Shown: piece by piece, positions 9,295-18,237 of the stretch
How positions within the stretch are numbered: the first letter of the stretch is position 1
Layout of the letters: each line of letters begins with the position of its first letter
Assembly: GCA_019448385.1 (NCBI GenBank)
Contig: JAGTXO010000036.1
Location: forward strand, 186,001-250,000
Length of the DNA stretch: 64,000 nucleotides
Direction of reading: 5' to 3'
DNA from: Diacronema lutheri
Taxonomy: Eukaryota; Haptophyta; Pavlovophyceae; Pavlovales; Pavlovaceae
Notes under the pieces: model-generated
Seen by the model: the letters and a program-made list of their open reading frames with translations, nothing else
Database searches by the model: none
Told to the model about the DNA's origin: nothing
Made by a program: the position numbers and the translations under genes

Positions 9295-10176
9295 ATGCTC
9301 CCGCGAACGATGGAGACGAGTGGATGGACTGTACCCTCGTGGGCCATCCGCCCGAGGAAAGACCTCGAGCTGGCGATCTGCAAGGAGGGAAAGGAGGTGG
9401 GCACGTGCGACGTCTCGCGCTCGGGCGCATACGTTTTTGGCAGAAACACGGAGGGCGTCACATGCGGCGCGGTCACGCTCGACCACGACTCGATCTCGCG
9501 GCGGCACGCCGCTCTCGTGCACGACATGCAGGGGCGCGTGCATCTCATCGACTTGGGCAGTCGGCACGGCACGCGGATCAACGGCGTGGCGATTGCGCCG
9601 CGCAAGTACTGCGAGCTTGCCCTCGGCGCGTCCCTCCAATTCGGAGCGTCGACGCGCACGTACATACTTCGCGGACGTACACCCTGCGCGCCTGAGGCGC
9701 CGGCGAAGCGGCCAGTGGAGCCGACGGCAGAGCCGGCGGAAATTGATCTGGCGGCGCTCCGCCGGCTCGGCCCCGCCGCGCGCGCCAAGCTCACGCCCGC
9801 CGAGCAGCGCGCGCTCGCGCTGCTCGCAACGCTCGACGACGATGAAGACCCTCTGAAGAACTACGTCGATGACCCGGAGCAGGACCTGTCGCTCGTCGAT
9901 GGAGGCGAGGGCGCGCTCGCGCGCGCGGCTCCACGCGCCGTGCCCGAAGGCGATCGCGGCAAGGACGAGCCGGCTCGCGACGCCAAGCAATCGAAGCGCA
10001 AGCGCGCGCACGAGCGCACGCATGGGCGCGCGCACAGGTCCGAAGGCAAGGGCAAGCACCGCACGCGCCCTGCACAAGGCGACGCGGCGCCGGCGAGCGC
10101 GGCCGACGAACGCAACGTGCGGCCGGAGAAGCGGAAGCACGACAAGAAGGCCCCCCACCCCTCTAAAAATTTCTGA
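9295..10176 (+). CDS. FHA-domain protein, NIPP1/PPP1R8-like
   Basis: 293 residues, no intron. An FHA domain occupies roughly residues 20-120, with the phosphothreonine-binding signatures FGRN, SISRRHAAL and SRHGTRINGV, and ends FGASTRTYILR, which closely follows the 'FGASTRAYTLRE' end of NIPP1. The leading VPSWAIRP resembles the 'CPTWAGKPP' start of NIPP1. NIPP1 is a nuclear regulator of protein phosphatase 1 with roles in splicing and transcription. The rest is charged and disordered, ending in Lys/Arg/His-rich nuclear-localisation-like clusters. I do not see a clear RVxF PP1-docking motif, so the PP1 role is inferred from the FHA alone. Confidence 0.75.
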   Translation: MLPRTMETSGWTVPSWAIRPRKDLELAICKEGKEVGTCDVSRSGAYVFGRNTEGVTCGAVTLDHDSISRRHAALVHDMQGRVHLIDLGSRHGTRINGVAIAPRKYCELALGASLQFGASTRTYILRGRTPCAPEAPAKRPVEPTAEPAEIDLAALRRLGPAARAKLTPAEQRALALLATLDDDEDPLKNYVDDPEQDLSLVDGGEGALARAAPRAVPEGDRGKDEPARDAKQSKRKRAHERTHGRAHRSEGKGKHRTRPAQGDAAPASAADERNVRPEKRKHDKKAPHPSKNF

Positions 10177-10182
10177 CGCGCG

Positions 10183-11175
10183 TCAGTCACGCGCTGCGGC
10201 GAGGCTGCCGTCCTCATCCTTGACGAGCGCCATCACGTTGAAGTGGCCATCGGGCATCTGCGTCACAAAGTGGCGCTTGATCGCGCGCGCAGCGTCGCGG
10301 AGCAGGCCGTCGGCGACGGGCCCATGGTTGATCGGGCTCGGCTTGGTGCCGTCGAGCTCGTACAGGCACCCATCCGCCGCCGACTGCACGAAGCAGATGT
10401 AGTGGTAGTCGGCGTCGACGCCGCGCGCGGGCGCGGGTGTGCCGCCGAGCTGCCCTGACGACTCGCTCGCCGCCATCACGCCCGTGGACGACGACATGCG
10501 CTCCCCGAGCAGCTCGGCATCGGCAGGCGCCTGGTCATCGTCGCACGCCTGCGCACCCTCGCCGTCGCTTTCACCCTCGCCCTCGCCCGTCGCGACGAGC
10601 TCGCGTAGCGGGCCCGCGCCGAGCGAGAGGTGCTGCCGGTTGTTGAGCAGCGCGTGCAGCGCGGCGACGGTGCCGCACGCGTTCCCCACGTACTGCCGCA
10701 TAAAGAAGACGCGCGGCGAGACCGCGCGTTCGCTCCGACGCCGCGCACGCGCCAACTCTGAACGCGAGAGGCGCGGCGAGACGGGGAAGAGGAGCACGAC
10801 GGCGATGCATGGCTGCGGCACCATCTGCAGCAGCTCGTCGTCGAGCCCAAGCACGTCCGCAAAGGCCCAGCCCGCGCCCACGCCCATGCGCCGCGCAAAG
10901 TCGTTGAACACCTGCGCACAGCGCGCGAGAGAGGGCGGCTGAGCCGCGCCGCCAGGGCGCGCGCGCGCAGCCGCCAACGCGCGCGCGCGCGCCTCGGGGC
11001 TGCTCTCGAGCGGGATCCAGTACTGCTGCTGGAAGGAGGTGGCCGCGTCCGAGCCGCCGCGCAGACGCGAGGCCGCACGTCCGCGCGCGCGGCGCCGCGC
11101 CTCGGTCGCCGCGGGTGCACACGCGACGAGCGCGCCGACAACGAGCGCCACGTGCAGACGGGCGACTCGCGCCAT
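10183..11175 (-). CDS. Ubiquitin C-terminal hydrolase (peptidase C12, UCHL3-like) with N-terminal signal
   Basis: 330 residues, single exon. The UCH fold is complete: the N-terminal substrate strand YWIPLESSPE, the oxyanion Gln and catalytic Cys in QYVGNACGTVAALHALLNN, the catalytic His in DADYHYICFV, and the catalytic Asp in LYELDGTKPSPINHG, all matching UCHL1/UCHL3. It would hydrolyse small adducts from the ubiquitin (or NEDD8) C terminus. Unusually the protein begins with a hydrophobic stretch (ARLHVALVVGALVACAPAA) followed by Arg-rich sequence, like a signal peptide plus transit segment. The active-site crossover region carries a long acidic/Ser insertion. The start lies 65 bp from the divergent XPF gene. 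Confidence 0.9.
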   Translation of the reverse strand: MARVARLHVALVVGALVACAPAATEARRRARGRAASRLRGGSDAATSFQQQYWIPLESSPEARARALAAARARPGGAAQPPSLARCAQVFNDFARRMGVGAGWAFADVLGLDDELLQMVPQPCIAVVLLFPVSPRLSRSELARARRRSERAVSPRVFFMRQYVGNACGTVAALHALLNNRQHLSLGAGPLRELVATGEGEGESDGEGAQACDDDQAPADAELLGERMSSSTGVMAASESSGQLGGTPAPARGVDADYHYICFVQSAADGCLYELDGTKPSPINHGPVADGLLRDAARAIKRHFVTQMPDGHFNVMALVKDEDGSLAAARD

Positions 11176-11240
11176 TCTTATTCTCCTGTGGACCGGTCTG
11201 TCATCAGAGTCTTCGCGCCTTTGGCGGGGCGGCGTGCGCC

Positions 11241-14143
11241 ATGACGGCCGCCTTTCACGTGCGCATCTTCGACGAGCTCGTCGAGGAGGACGCGCTCGCG
11301 GTGGTGGGCAAGGGGCTGGGCGTGCGGTCGCTCGTGTACGCCTTTGTGCGCATGCATTGCTCGACCGACTCGCTCGTGCTGCACCTTAACGCGACCGCCG
11401 ACGCGCAGCGAACGCTCGTCGAGCAGATGCTCGCGTCGTCCGTCGCGCTCGTGCCGACCGTCGTGACCAACCTGTTCTCGCCGGCGGAGCGGAGCGAGCT
11501 GTACGCGCGCGGCGGTGTGCTCTGCATCACGCCACGCCTCCTCGTCGTCGACATGCTCTCCGGCCGCGTGCCGGTCGAGCGCGTGAGCGGGCTGCTGATC
11601 GAGAACGCGCACGAGGTGACGGACGCGTCCAACCTCGCCTTCATCGTGCGGCTCTATCGGCAGCGCAACGCGCGCGGCTTCCTCAAGGCGTTCACCGACG
11701 AGCCGCTCGCCCTCGTGCGCGGCATGTGCCGCGCCGAGAAGGTGCTCAAGCTGCTGCGCGTCCGCCGGCTCGCGCTGTGGCCGCGCTTCCAGGCGGACAT
11801 CCGCGCCGAGCTCGAGGACGAGGCGTGCATGCCGCGCGTCGAGGAGTACAAGCTGCCGCTCTCGCAACGCGCGCAAGCGGTGCAGGACGCGCTCGTCGAA
11901 TGCATCGACGCATGCCTCACCGAGCTGCGCGCCATACATCGCTCCCTCGACCTCTCCTCCGCGCTCGGCGCGCGGGGCGCGCCGGCCGGCGCGAGCGGCG
12001 CCGGCGGCGCACGCGCGCGCGGCGCCGACGGCGCGGGCGCGGGCGCGCGCGCGCGCGCGCAGTGGGGTGGTGGCGCGAGCGGCGGCGGGAGCAGCGAGCT
12101 CGTCGAGCACGCGCTGTTCAAATCGTTCGACCTGATTGTGCGAATGCAACTCGACTCAGTATGGCACCGGTGCGGCTGGAAGACAAAGCAGCTTGTCGCA
12201 GACCTGGCGACGCTGCGCAAGCTGCTGCGCCACCTGTGCACGTACGATTGCGTCACGCACTACGAGCTGCTGCTCGCGCTCACCCTCCTCGAGCTGCCGC
12301 ACGCCTCGGCCCACCACCGTCCCCTCTGGCTGCAGATGGACTGCGCAGCGGTCGTCATGAGCGCCGCGCGCGAGCGCGTCTACGCGTACACCGAGGTGGC
12401 GGACGGCGGCGCTGGTGCGAGCGGCGAGCACGTCGCGGGCATCTCGGCGGGCGGCGGCAGAGCGCGTGGGGCCAAGGCGGCCAGCGGCAAGGCGGCCAGC
12501 GGCAAGGCGACAGGCGGCAAGGCGGCCGGTGCGTGCGCCGTCGCTCGCCGCGCCGCCGCGCTCGCGCTCACGTCCGCGCCCGATCGTGGCGCGCCCGGCG
12601 CGGAGGAGGGCGGCGAGCGCGGAAGAGACGGCGCAGGCGCGGCTGGCGCGCCCGCCTTCTTGCCGAGCTCCCCATCCGGCCCGTCCGATGGCGCGCCCGC
12701 CGCCGCGGCCGCGGCCGAAGCGGCGCCGGCGCCACAAAGTGGCGCGGCCGCCGTCCCCGCACGGCCGAGCGTGTGCGTTACGTCCGCACCGCCTGCGCCG
12801 GCCGCGCCCGAGCCGGTGTTGCAGGGCGTCGTCACGCCGCGACTCGAGCCCAATCCAAAATGGGCGCTCCTCCGCACCATCCTCGCCGAAGTGCGCGCGG
12901 CGGATGGGGCAGGCGAGGTGGCCGCCGCGCGGGCACCGTCGTCGTCGTTTGCGGGCGCGCGCGCGCGGGGGCCGCCGCCGGCCGTGCTCGTGATCGCGCG
13001 GGAGGGCAGCACGGTCGCGCAGCTGCGGGAGGTGCTCTGCGATGGCGACCGCGCATTCTTGCGCCGTCGCTTCTTCGCGCACGCCCAGGCGCGGCACGCG
13101 CGCGCGGCGCGCCGGCCGCACGCGGGCGGCGTGCGCACGCGCCGCGCGCGCGAGGCGGATGCGTTGTGGCGCGCCGCATGGGCGTGGCAGACGGAGGGCG
13201 CTGCGGACGGCGGCGTGCGTGCGGGCGTGCCCTCCGGCGCGGCTGCCGCGTGGGCTGAGCTGCACCGGCAGGTCGCAGCCGCCGCGCAGCCAGACGCGCG
13301 TGAACTCGAGTGGCGAGCCGAGCGCGACGGCTCGCACACGGGCGGCGCGCGGTGGCGGCGTGGCGCGGCGCCTCCGCCGCCGATGCCCGGCGCGAGTGCA
13401 GAGCCGCACGGCGAGGACGACACGCCCTCAGCGCGCGGTCGCGGCCACGGTCGCGCGGCACGCGGCGCGCGCGCCACCCTTCCGGGCGGGCGTGGCGGGC
13501 ACGATGGCGGCGTTGGGAGCAGCGGCAGCAGCAGCGCGGACGAGGGCGAGGACGCCGCGCTCGCCACTGTGCCGCCGCCGCGCAAGCGGCGCCGCGCCGC
13601 GAGCTCGCGCGCGCCCGTCTCTGCGGCTGCCGCGAGCGCGCCGTGCACTGCTGCAGGGACGGCTGTCGCCGCGGCTGCCGCGGCGTTCGCCTCCGGCGCG
13701 GCGGCGCAGCCCGACGGCGCGTGCGATGCCGGTCGCTACGCGTTCCCCGCCGCGAAGCATCCGCTGCCAGCCGACACGGCCACCGCGGCTGCCGTAGCCT
13801 TGGCCGAGCCCGACGCGATCGCAATAGGGCGCGGACCGCATCGCCCCGCCCCGCACCGCGCGCCGGCCGCGGTGGCGGCCGCTCGAGCCGCACCGCGCAA
13901 GGCCAAGGCGTCGGCCGCGGTCGCGCCGTGCTCGCCGCTGCCGTCCTTTGCGTTCAAGGGCGTGGCGTGCAGCGCGGACGGGAGCGCGCCGCTCATCCTG
14001 TGCGCCGCCGACGAGGCGGCCGCCCTGTCCCTCGAATGCCAGCCGCAGCACGTCGTGCTCATCGAGCCTGAGCTGAGCGCGATCCGCGAGATTGAGCTGT
14101 ACGCCGCGTGCCGCGCGCTCGCCGCGTTCGACGGCGCGGCCGA

Positions 14144-14192
<49 letters not shown>

Positions 14193-15197
14193 GCCGACGC
14201 CGAGGCGGAGGGCGACGGCGACGGCTCGCGCGCCGGGCGATCGACGCGCGCCGACGCGGGCGCGGACGCGGCGTCGGCGGTCGCGCTGCCGCCGCCCGTG
14301 CGCGTGCACCTGTGCGTCTTCGACGGCTCAGTTGAAGAGCAACGCTACCTCACCGCGGTGCGCACCGAGCGCGACGCCTTCCGCCGGCTGATCGACGAGA
14401 GGGCGAGCATGGTGCTGCCCGACTTTATGCACGACGCCGAGGCGCTCGCCGACCCAACCGACGATCGCGTGCGCGCGGCGGCGCGCGGCGGCGTGTATTC
14501 GGCGCGCGCGCGCGTGATCGTCGACGTGCGCGAGTTCCGCTCGTCCCTCCCCTTCGAGCTGCACAAGGTGGGCGTCGAGCTCGTGCCCGCGACTCTCGAG
14601 GTCGGCGACTACGTGCTCTCGCCCGAGCTGTGTGTCGAGCGCAAGTCGCTCGCCGACCTGACGGAGAGCTTCAAGTCAGGCCGGCTGCATCACCAGGTGG
14701 AGACCATGTGCCGCCATTACCGCGAGCCCGTGCTCCTCATTGAGCTCGATCCGAACCGGCCATTCATGCTGATCCACCCGGCTGAGCTCAACGGCGATAT
14801 CGCGCCGGGCGCGCTCACGTCCAAGCTCTGCCTGCTGCTCCTGCACTTCCCGCAGCTGCGGCTGGTCTGGGCGCACGGCTCCGCCTCGACCGTCGCGCAC
14901 TTTGACGGCCTCAAGGCGCGGCGCGACCAGCCCGACGCCGACGCGGCGGTCGCGGCTGGGCAGGAGACCGAGCTGCCGGGCGGCGACGGCTCCGCCGGCT
15001 TCTCGCTCGTCGCGCAGGACATGCTGCGGCGGATGCCAGGCGTGAACGCGCACAACGTGCACAAGCTGATGCGCCGCGCGGGCAGCCTGCGCGGCCTCGC
15101 GCAGATGAGCGCGGCCGAGCTGCGCGAGTGCATCGGCGCGCAGCTCGCCCGGCAGCTGACCGCCTTCCTCGACACGAGCCCAACGTCGGAGAAGTGA
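11241..15197 (+). CDS. XPF: XPF/ERCC4/Rad1 structure-specific DNA repair endonuclease subunit
   Basis: A single-exon frame of 1,318 residues from the ATG at 11241. The N-terminal ~400 residues are the degenerate helicase-like domain (PTVVTNLFSPAER, TPRLLVVDMLSGRVP, LLIENAHEV). A long Ala-rich middle follows, with an Asp-Ala dipeptide run coded at about 14143-14205. The ERCC4 nuclease domain carries the metal-binding signature ERKSLADL (E1133, D1139) and KSGRLHHQVE. A C-terminal helix-hairpin-helix domain follows (LRRMPGVNAHNVHKLMRRAGSL). XPF works with ERCC1 in nucleotide-excision and crosslink repair, cutting 5' of lesions. It is about 400 residues longer than animal XPF because of disordered inserts. 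The frame remains open upstream to 11115, but the ATG at 11241 precedes the conserved FHVRIFDELVEEDALAVVG. Confidence 0.92.
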
Positions 15198-15293
15198 TTT
15201 GATTTGTCCCAAGAGATATTTAGATTTGGAGATTTCGTCCCGACGCCGGCCTCGTGAGGTCCCGATTAGGTCCTCTCATCATCTCCCAAAATA

Positions 15294-15316
15294 ATCTCGA
15301 CGGTAAGCGTTGAGAT
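15294..15316 (+). promoter_or_regulatory. Hairpin in the leader of the RING-CH gene
   Basis: ATCTCGACG, then GTAAG, then CGTTGAGAT: a 9-bp stem with one G-U wobble and a 5-base loop, in an otherwise AT-richer leader. Role unknown. Confidence 0.3.
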
Positions 15317-15343
15317 TGCTTCTATATTATGAGGTGAACCCTA

Positions 15344-15365
15344 CTTGACCCCCTGAGAGGTCAAG
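15344..15365 (+). promoter_or_regulatory. Hairpin abutting the start codon of the RING-CH gene
   Basis: CTTGACC, eight bases, then GGTCAAG, a perfect 7-bp inverted repeat whose last base is immediately followed by the ATG at 15366. It could be a leader hairpin that lowers initiation, or a palindromic protein-binding site. Confidence 0.35.
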
Positions 15366-16528
15366 ATGGTAGTGCATCCGCCACCGGTGGTGGTCATCTC
15401 CGTCAGTCCAGACGAGCGCGACGCGGTGGTGGCGATCTCACCGCCGTCGTCGGACGAGGGCGACAGAGAGAGCTGCTACATTTGTCTCGACTCGGCGGGC
15501 ATGCGGCATGACGGCTCGATGACGGAACTCCTCGCCGTCTGCCGCTGCTCGGCAAGCGGAGCGATGCCAATCTGCAAGGAGGTGCGCGCGTCGGCCGCGC
15601 GGCGCGAAGCGCGGGCTTAGTGGCGCGCTCGCCGCCCCGTCTTTCCTGTCCGCCCGCCTTCGCTTGCTCAGCCCGCCGCGCCTGCGAACGCGCCGCCTGC
15701 TCACGTGCCCGGCGCCGCGCGGCTCGCCGCCCGCGCGCCTCGCAGTGCTTCCTCGCGTGGCTGGAGCGCGAGCTGGAGCGGCAGGGCGAGCGGGCAACGT
15801 TCAAATGCCTGATCTGCAAAGAGCCGTACCGGCTACGGCGCGCGCGCAAGCCAGCGCGCATGCTGTGCTACGCGCTCGGCGAGCGCCTTTTGACCAGTCT
15901 CTTCTTTGCCTCATTCTTCACCGGCTGCGTCATCGTCGCATACATTATGATCTCCCTCACAGCGCTGCTGTCGGGACACATGGCGACTTACCGCATCCTC
16001 GTCGGCGGCGCCGAACAGAGCATCTTCCGCGCCGCCGAGATCACGCTCCTCTTTGCCTTCATCGTCGGCTCGGCGGCCATTGTGCTCACCTTCCTCTGGC
16101 ACTCCTTCTCGCCGTGCGGCGTGCCGCTTCCCGAGCGGCGCGCACTCGCGGCCATCTTCGACCTGCGCGCGCTCGACAAGCTCGCCGCGCACCCGACGAG
16201 CGGCGCGCGCGGAAGGTGGCACGTTCGGCCGCTGGCCGCGTTGCGAGGGATCCGTGCGCCCTCATCCGTCGTGCCCGTGCGCGCGCCGCGGCGCGTTCGG
16301 CCGCGGCCGCGCGTCGAGCATCCGCAGCCGCCGGGCGACGAAGCGCGAGAGCCGGCGGCGCTACTGCCGGCCGCGGTTGTCGACCTGCCCGCTGCGGCCT
16401 GCGGCTCGGGCGGCCTTGTGCTTGCCGAGGCGGCGGCGCCGCCGGCGGCCGCGGCGGCCGCGGCCGCGGCGGTGGCGTGCGCCTGCGGCGTACAGCGCGA
16501 CGCCGCGACGAGGCCAGCGCCAGGCTGA
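15366..16528 (+). CDS. RING-CH (MARCH-like) membrane protein with a substituted zinc ligand
   Basis: Exons 15366-15581 and 15746-16528 (phase 0, GTGCGC...CGCAG intron) give 332 residues. The RING-CH pattern is CYIC, then CRC, then CKEC, then FLAWLE, then CLIC. In MARCH proteins the fifth or sixth ligand is His (C-x-C-x7-H-x2-C); here that place is held by the Cys of CKEC, so the domain appears to be all-Cys. Two or three membrane helices follow (SLFFASFFTGCVIVAYIMI; ITLLFAFIVGSAAIVLTFLW). The tail is Ala/Pro-rich. MARCH proteins are membrane-bound ubiquitin E3 ligases acting on trafficking proteins. The exon junction falls inside the zinc-binding core, so the splice site should be confirmed before the ligand change is trusted. 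Confidence 0.75.
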
Positions 16529-16559
16529 GCAATGCGCCGACGCCCGAGGCGGCTGGAGA

Positions 16560-16592
16560 CATTTAAAATTTCCTTTTAAAAAATTCTTCAGC
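16560..16592 (+). promoter_or_regulatory. AT-rich core promoter candidate
   Basis: A run of A/T (TTTAAAATTTCC followed by TTTTAAAAAATTC) starts about 60 bp before the ATG at 16622 in a region otherwise above 65% GC. A similar TTTTAAAATTAG lies just before the start codon at 46162. It is a TATA-like candidate only. Confidence 0.3.
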
Positions 16593-16621
16593 ATCTGCTT
16601 TCCCCGCTTGTCGCGCCCGTC

Positions 16622-18091
16622 ATGACGGGTTCGAAGCGCACGCGAGAGCCCGCCGCGATCGAGTACCCGATGGAGGCGATCCTCGCCGAGCGGAAGCACC
16701 GCGGCAAGGCCCAGTTCCTCATCAAATGGACGGGCTACGACGACCCGGACGACACCACGTGGGAGCCTGAGTCCCACTTGTGCGCGGACGATGTCGCCGA
16801 GTTCCGCGCTTCGCGCGCCGGCTCGGCGGAGCAGCGTGTCGCAAAGCCTACCGTCGACGGCTTCTTCGTCGAGGTTTGCTTTGTAACGCCGCAGAGCACG
16901 AGCAAGGCGCAGCGAGGTGCGCTTGGCGCGAGCGAGCGGCACGGCCCGTACGACACGAGAGCGGCTGCGGTCGCCAAGGCCAAGGAGCTGCGCGACTGCG
17001 AGGCGGCCTTCGATGGCTGGGCCTTGCGCTTCTACGGCGACAAGCCCCCTCCCTATGCGTCAACGGATGGCTCGGCAGGCGACGGGCGCAACGTCGTGAT
17101 ACGCATCCGCGGTCCTGGGAAGCGCGCCGCTCACGCCATGCGCGAGGCCGAGAGGCTAGCGACAGGCCTGGCTCAGGTCAGCTCGCCGCTCGCGCCGCAG
17201 CTCAGCCCGCCGGCCACGCCGGTTACCCTCGGCTTCATCGGCCACGACCAGAGCGCGGTCGCCGTTGTCGACCCAGGCGTGTTTGTGCGCTTCCGCGCGC
17301 CCGCGGTGCTGGGCGGACGGCCGTCCGCTCCGACCGATTTCCCGCCAACCTACCCGTACTGCGCGCAGCGCCTCTCTGACATGTGCCACGCGGTCGCGGC
17401 GTATGCGGCCGAGCCGAGTCGCGGCGCGCGCTACGCGCTGCAGGTGGTGCAGCACGTGATGACGATCGTGTGGGTGCCTCCGGCCGGCTGCGCGCGCGGC
17501 GGGCCGCTCGCGCCCGCGCCTGACTCCATCGTCGATTGCATGACGACCGACCTCATCGACCCGTCCAACGGAGAAAGCCTGCTGTGCGCGCGCAATCTGC
17601 TCAGAGCGAGCACGCCTCAAACGACCGTCTTCTTCTGCAACACCTTCTCCGATCACGAGGCGCTCGCGCGCGCCATCGACGCGTGCGGCGCGCTCATGAC
17701 GGTGTGTCTGATCGAGTGCGCGCTCTCGCCGGCGGTGCTCGTCGCGCTGGCGGCCAAGGGCAAGTCGCTGCGCGCGCTGCACCTGCATGCATGCTCGTTT
17801 GCCGGTGGGCACGGCGGTGCGGCCGAGGCGGTCGAGTGGGCCGAGCTGCTGCGCGCCGCCACGTCGCTCGTGTGGTTCTACGCGGGCTGGATGGGCTGCG
17901 CGCCGGTCGGCGCGGCGGCGCTCGACGCGCTCCCGCCTTCGCTGCACGCGCTCGGCTACGACGTGCTCCGCATGAGTCCGCCCGCCGACCACTTTTGCGC
18001 GCTCGACGCTGCGCAGCGGCGGCTGCCAAACCTGCGCTGGCTGATGGTGCAGCCCGAGGAGGGGCAGTCGAGCATGGCGCTCGCGCGGTGA
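16622..18091 (+). CDS. Chromodomain protein of unknown role
   Basis: 489 residues, no intron. Residues ~14-65 are a chromodomain: YPMEAILAERKHRGKAQFL, IKWTGYDDPDDTTWEPESHL, with the aromatic-cage positions (Y, W, W) present as in HP1/CDY-type readers of methylated lysine. Residues ~80-165 contain a second compact segment (GFFVEVCFVTP ... WALRFYGDK) that I cannot assign. The C-terminal ~200 residues have leucine-rich-repeat-like strands (CLIECALSPAVLVALAAKGKSL, LHLHACSF). A chromatin role is inferred from the chromodomain only. Confidence 0.7.
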   Translation: MTGSKRTREPAAIEYPMEAILAERKHRGKAQFLIKWTGYDDPDDTTWEPESHLCADDVAEFRASRAGSAEQRVAKPTVDGFFVEVCFVTPQSTSKAQRGALGASERHGPYDTRAAAVAKAKELRDCEAAFDGWALRFYGDKPPPYASTDGSAGDGRNVVIRIRGPGKRAAHAMREAERLATGLAQVSSPLAPQLSPPATPVTLGFIGHDQSAVAVVDPGVFVRFRAPAVLGGRPSAPTDFPPTYPYCAQRLSDMCHAVAAYAAEPSRGARYALQVVQHVMTIVWVPPAGCARGGPLAPAPDSIVDCMTTDLIDPSNGESLLCARNLLRASTPQTTVFFCNTFSDHEALARAIDACGALMTVCLIECALSPAVLVALAAKGKSLRALHLHACSFAGGHGGAAEAVEWAELLRAATSLVWFYAGWMGCAPVGAAALDALPPSLHALGYDVLRMSPPADHFCALDAAQRRLPNLRWLMVQPEEGQSSMALAR

Positions 18092-18237
18092 GCGCGCCAT
18101 GGCCCGAGCCGATCGCCAAGAGCGTAATAACGTCGTCCGGGCGCAGCCAGTCGGACGTGTAGCACTGCGCACGGCTGGCGCGCGAGGCCGCGCGGCCTGC
18201 ATGGCGGCGCGCGAGGCGCGCGCAGCGCGGCCATGGA

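Noticed and set aside
11115-11240. Upstream extension of XPF to 11115
   Set aside because: It would overlap the start of the divergent UCH gene and adds only Arg/Pro-rich sequence; the ATG at 11241 directly precedes the conserved N terminus.
14143-14230. GCCGAC repeat in XPF as a CRISPR-like or satellite array
   Set aside because: It is an in-frame hexanucleotide repeat coding Ala-Asp dipeptides in a disordered linker; there are no spacers.
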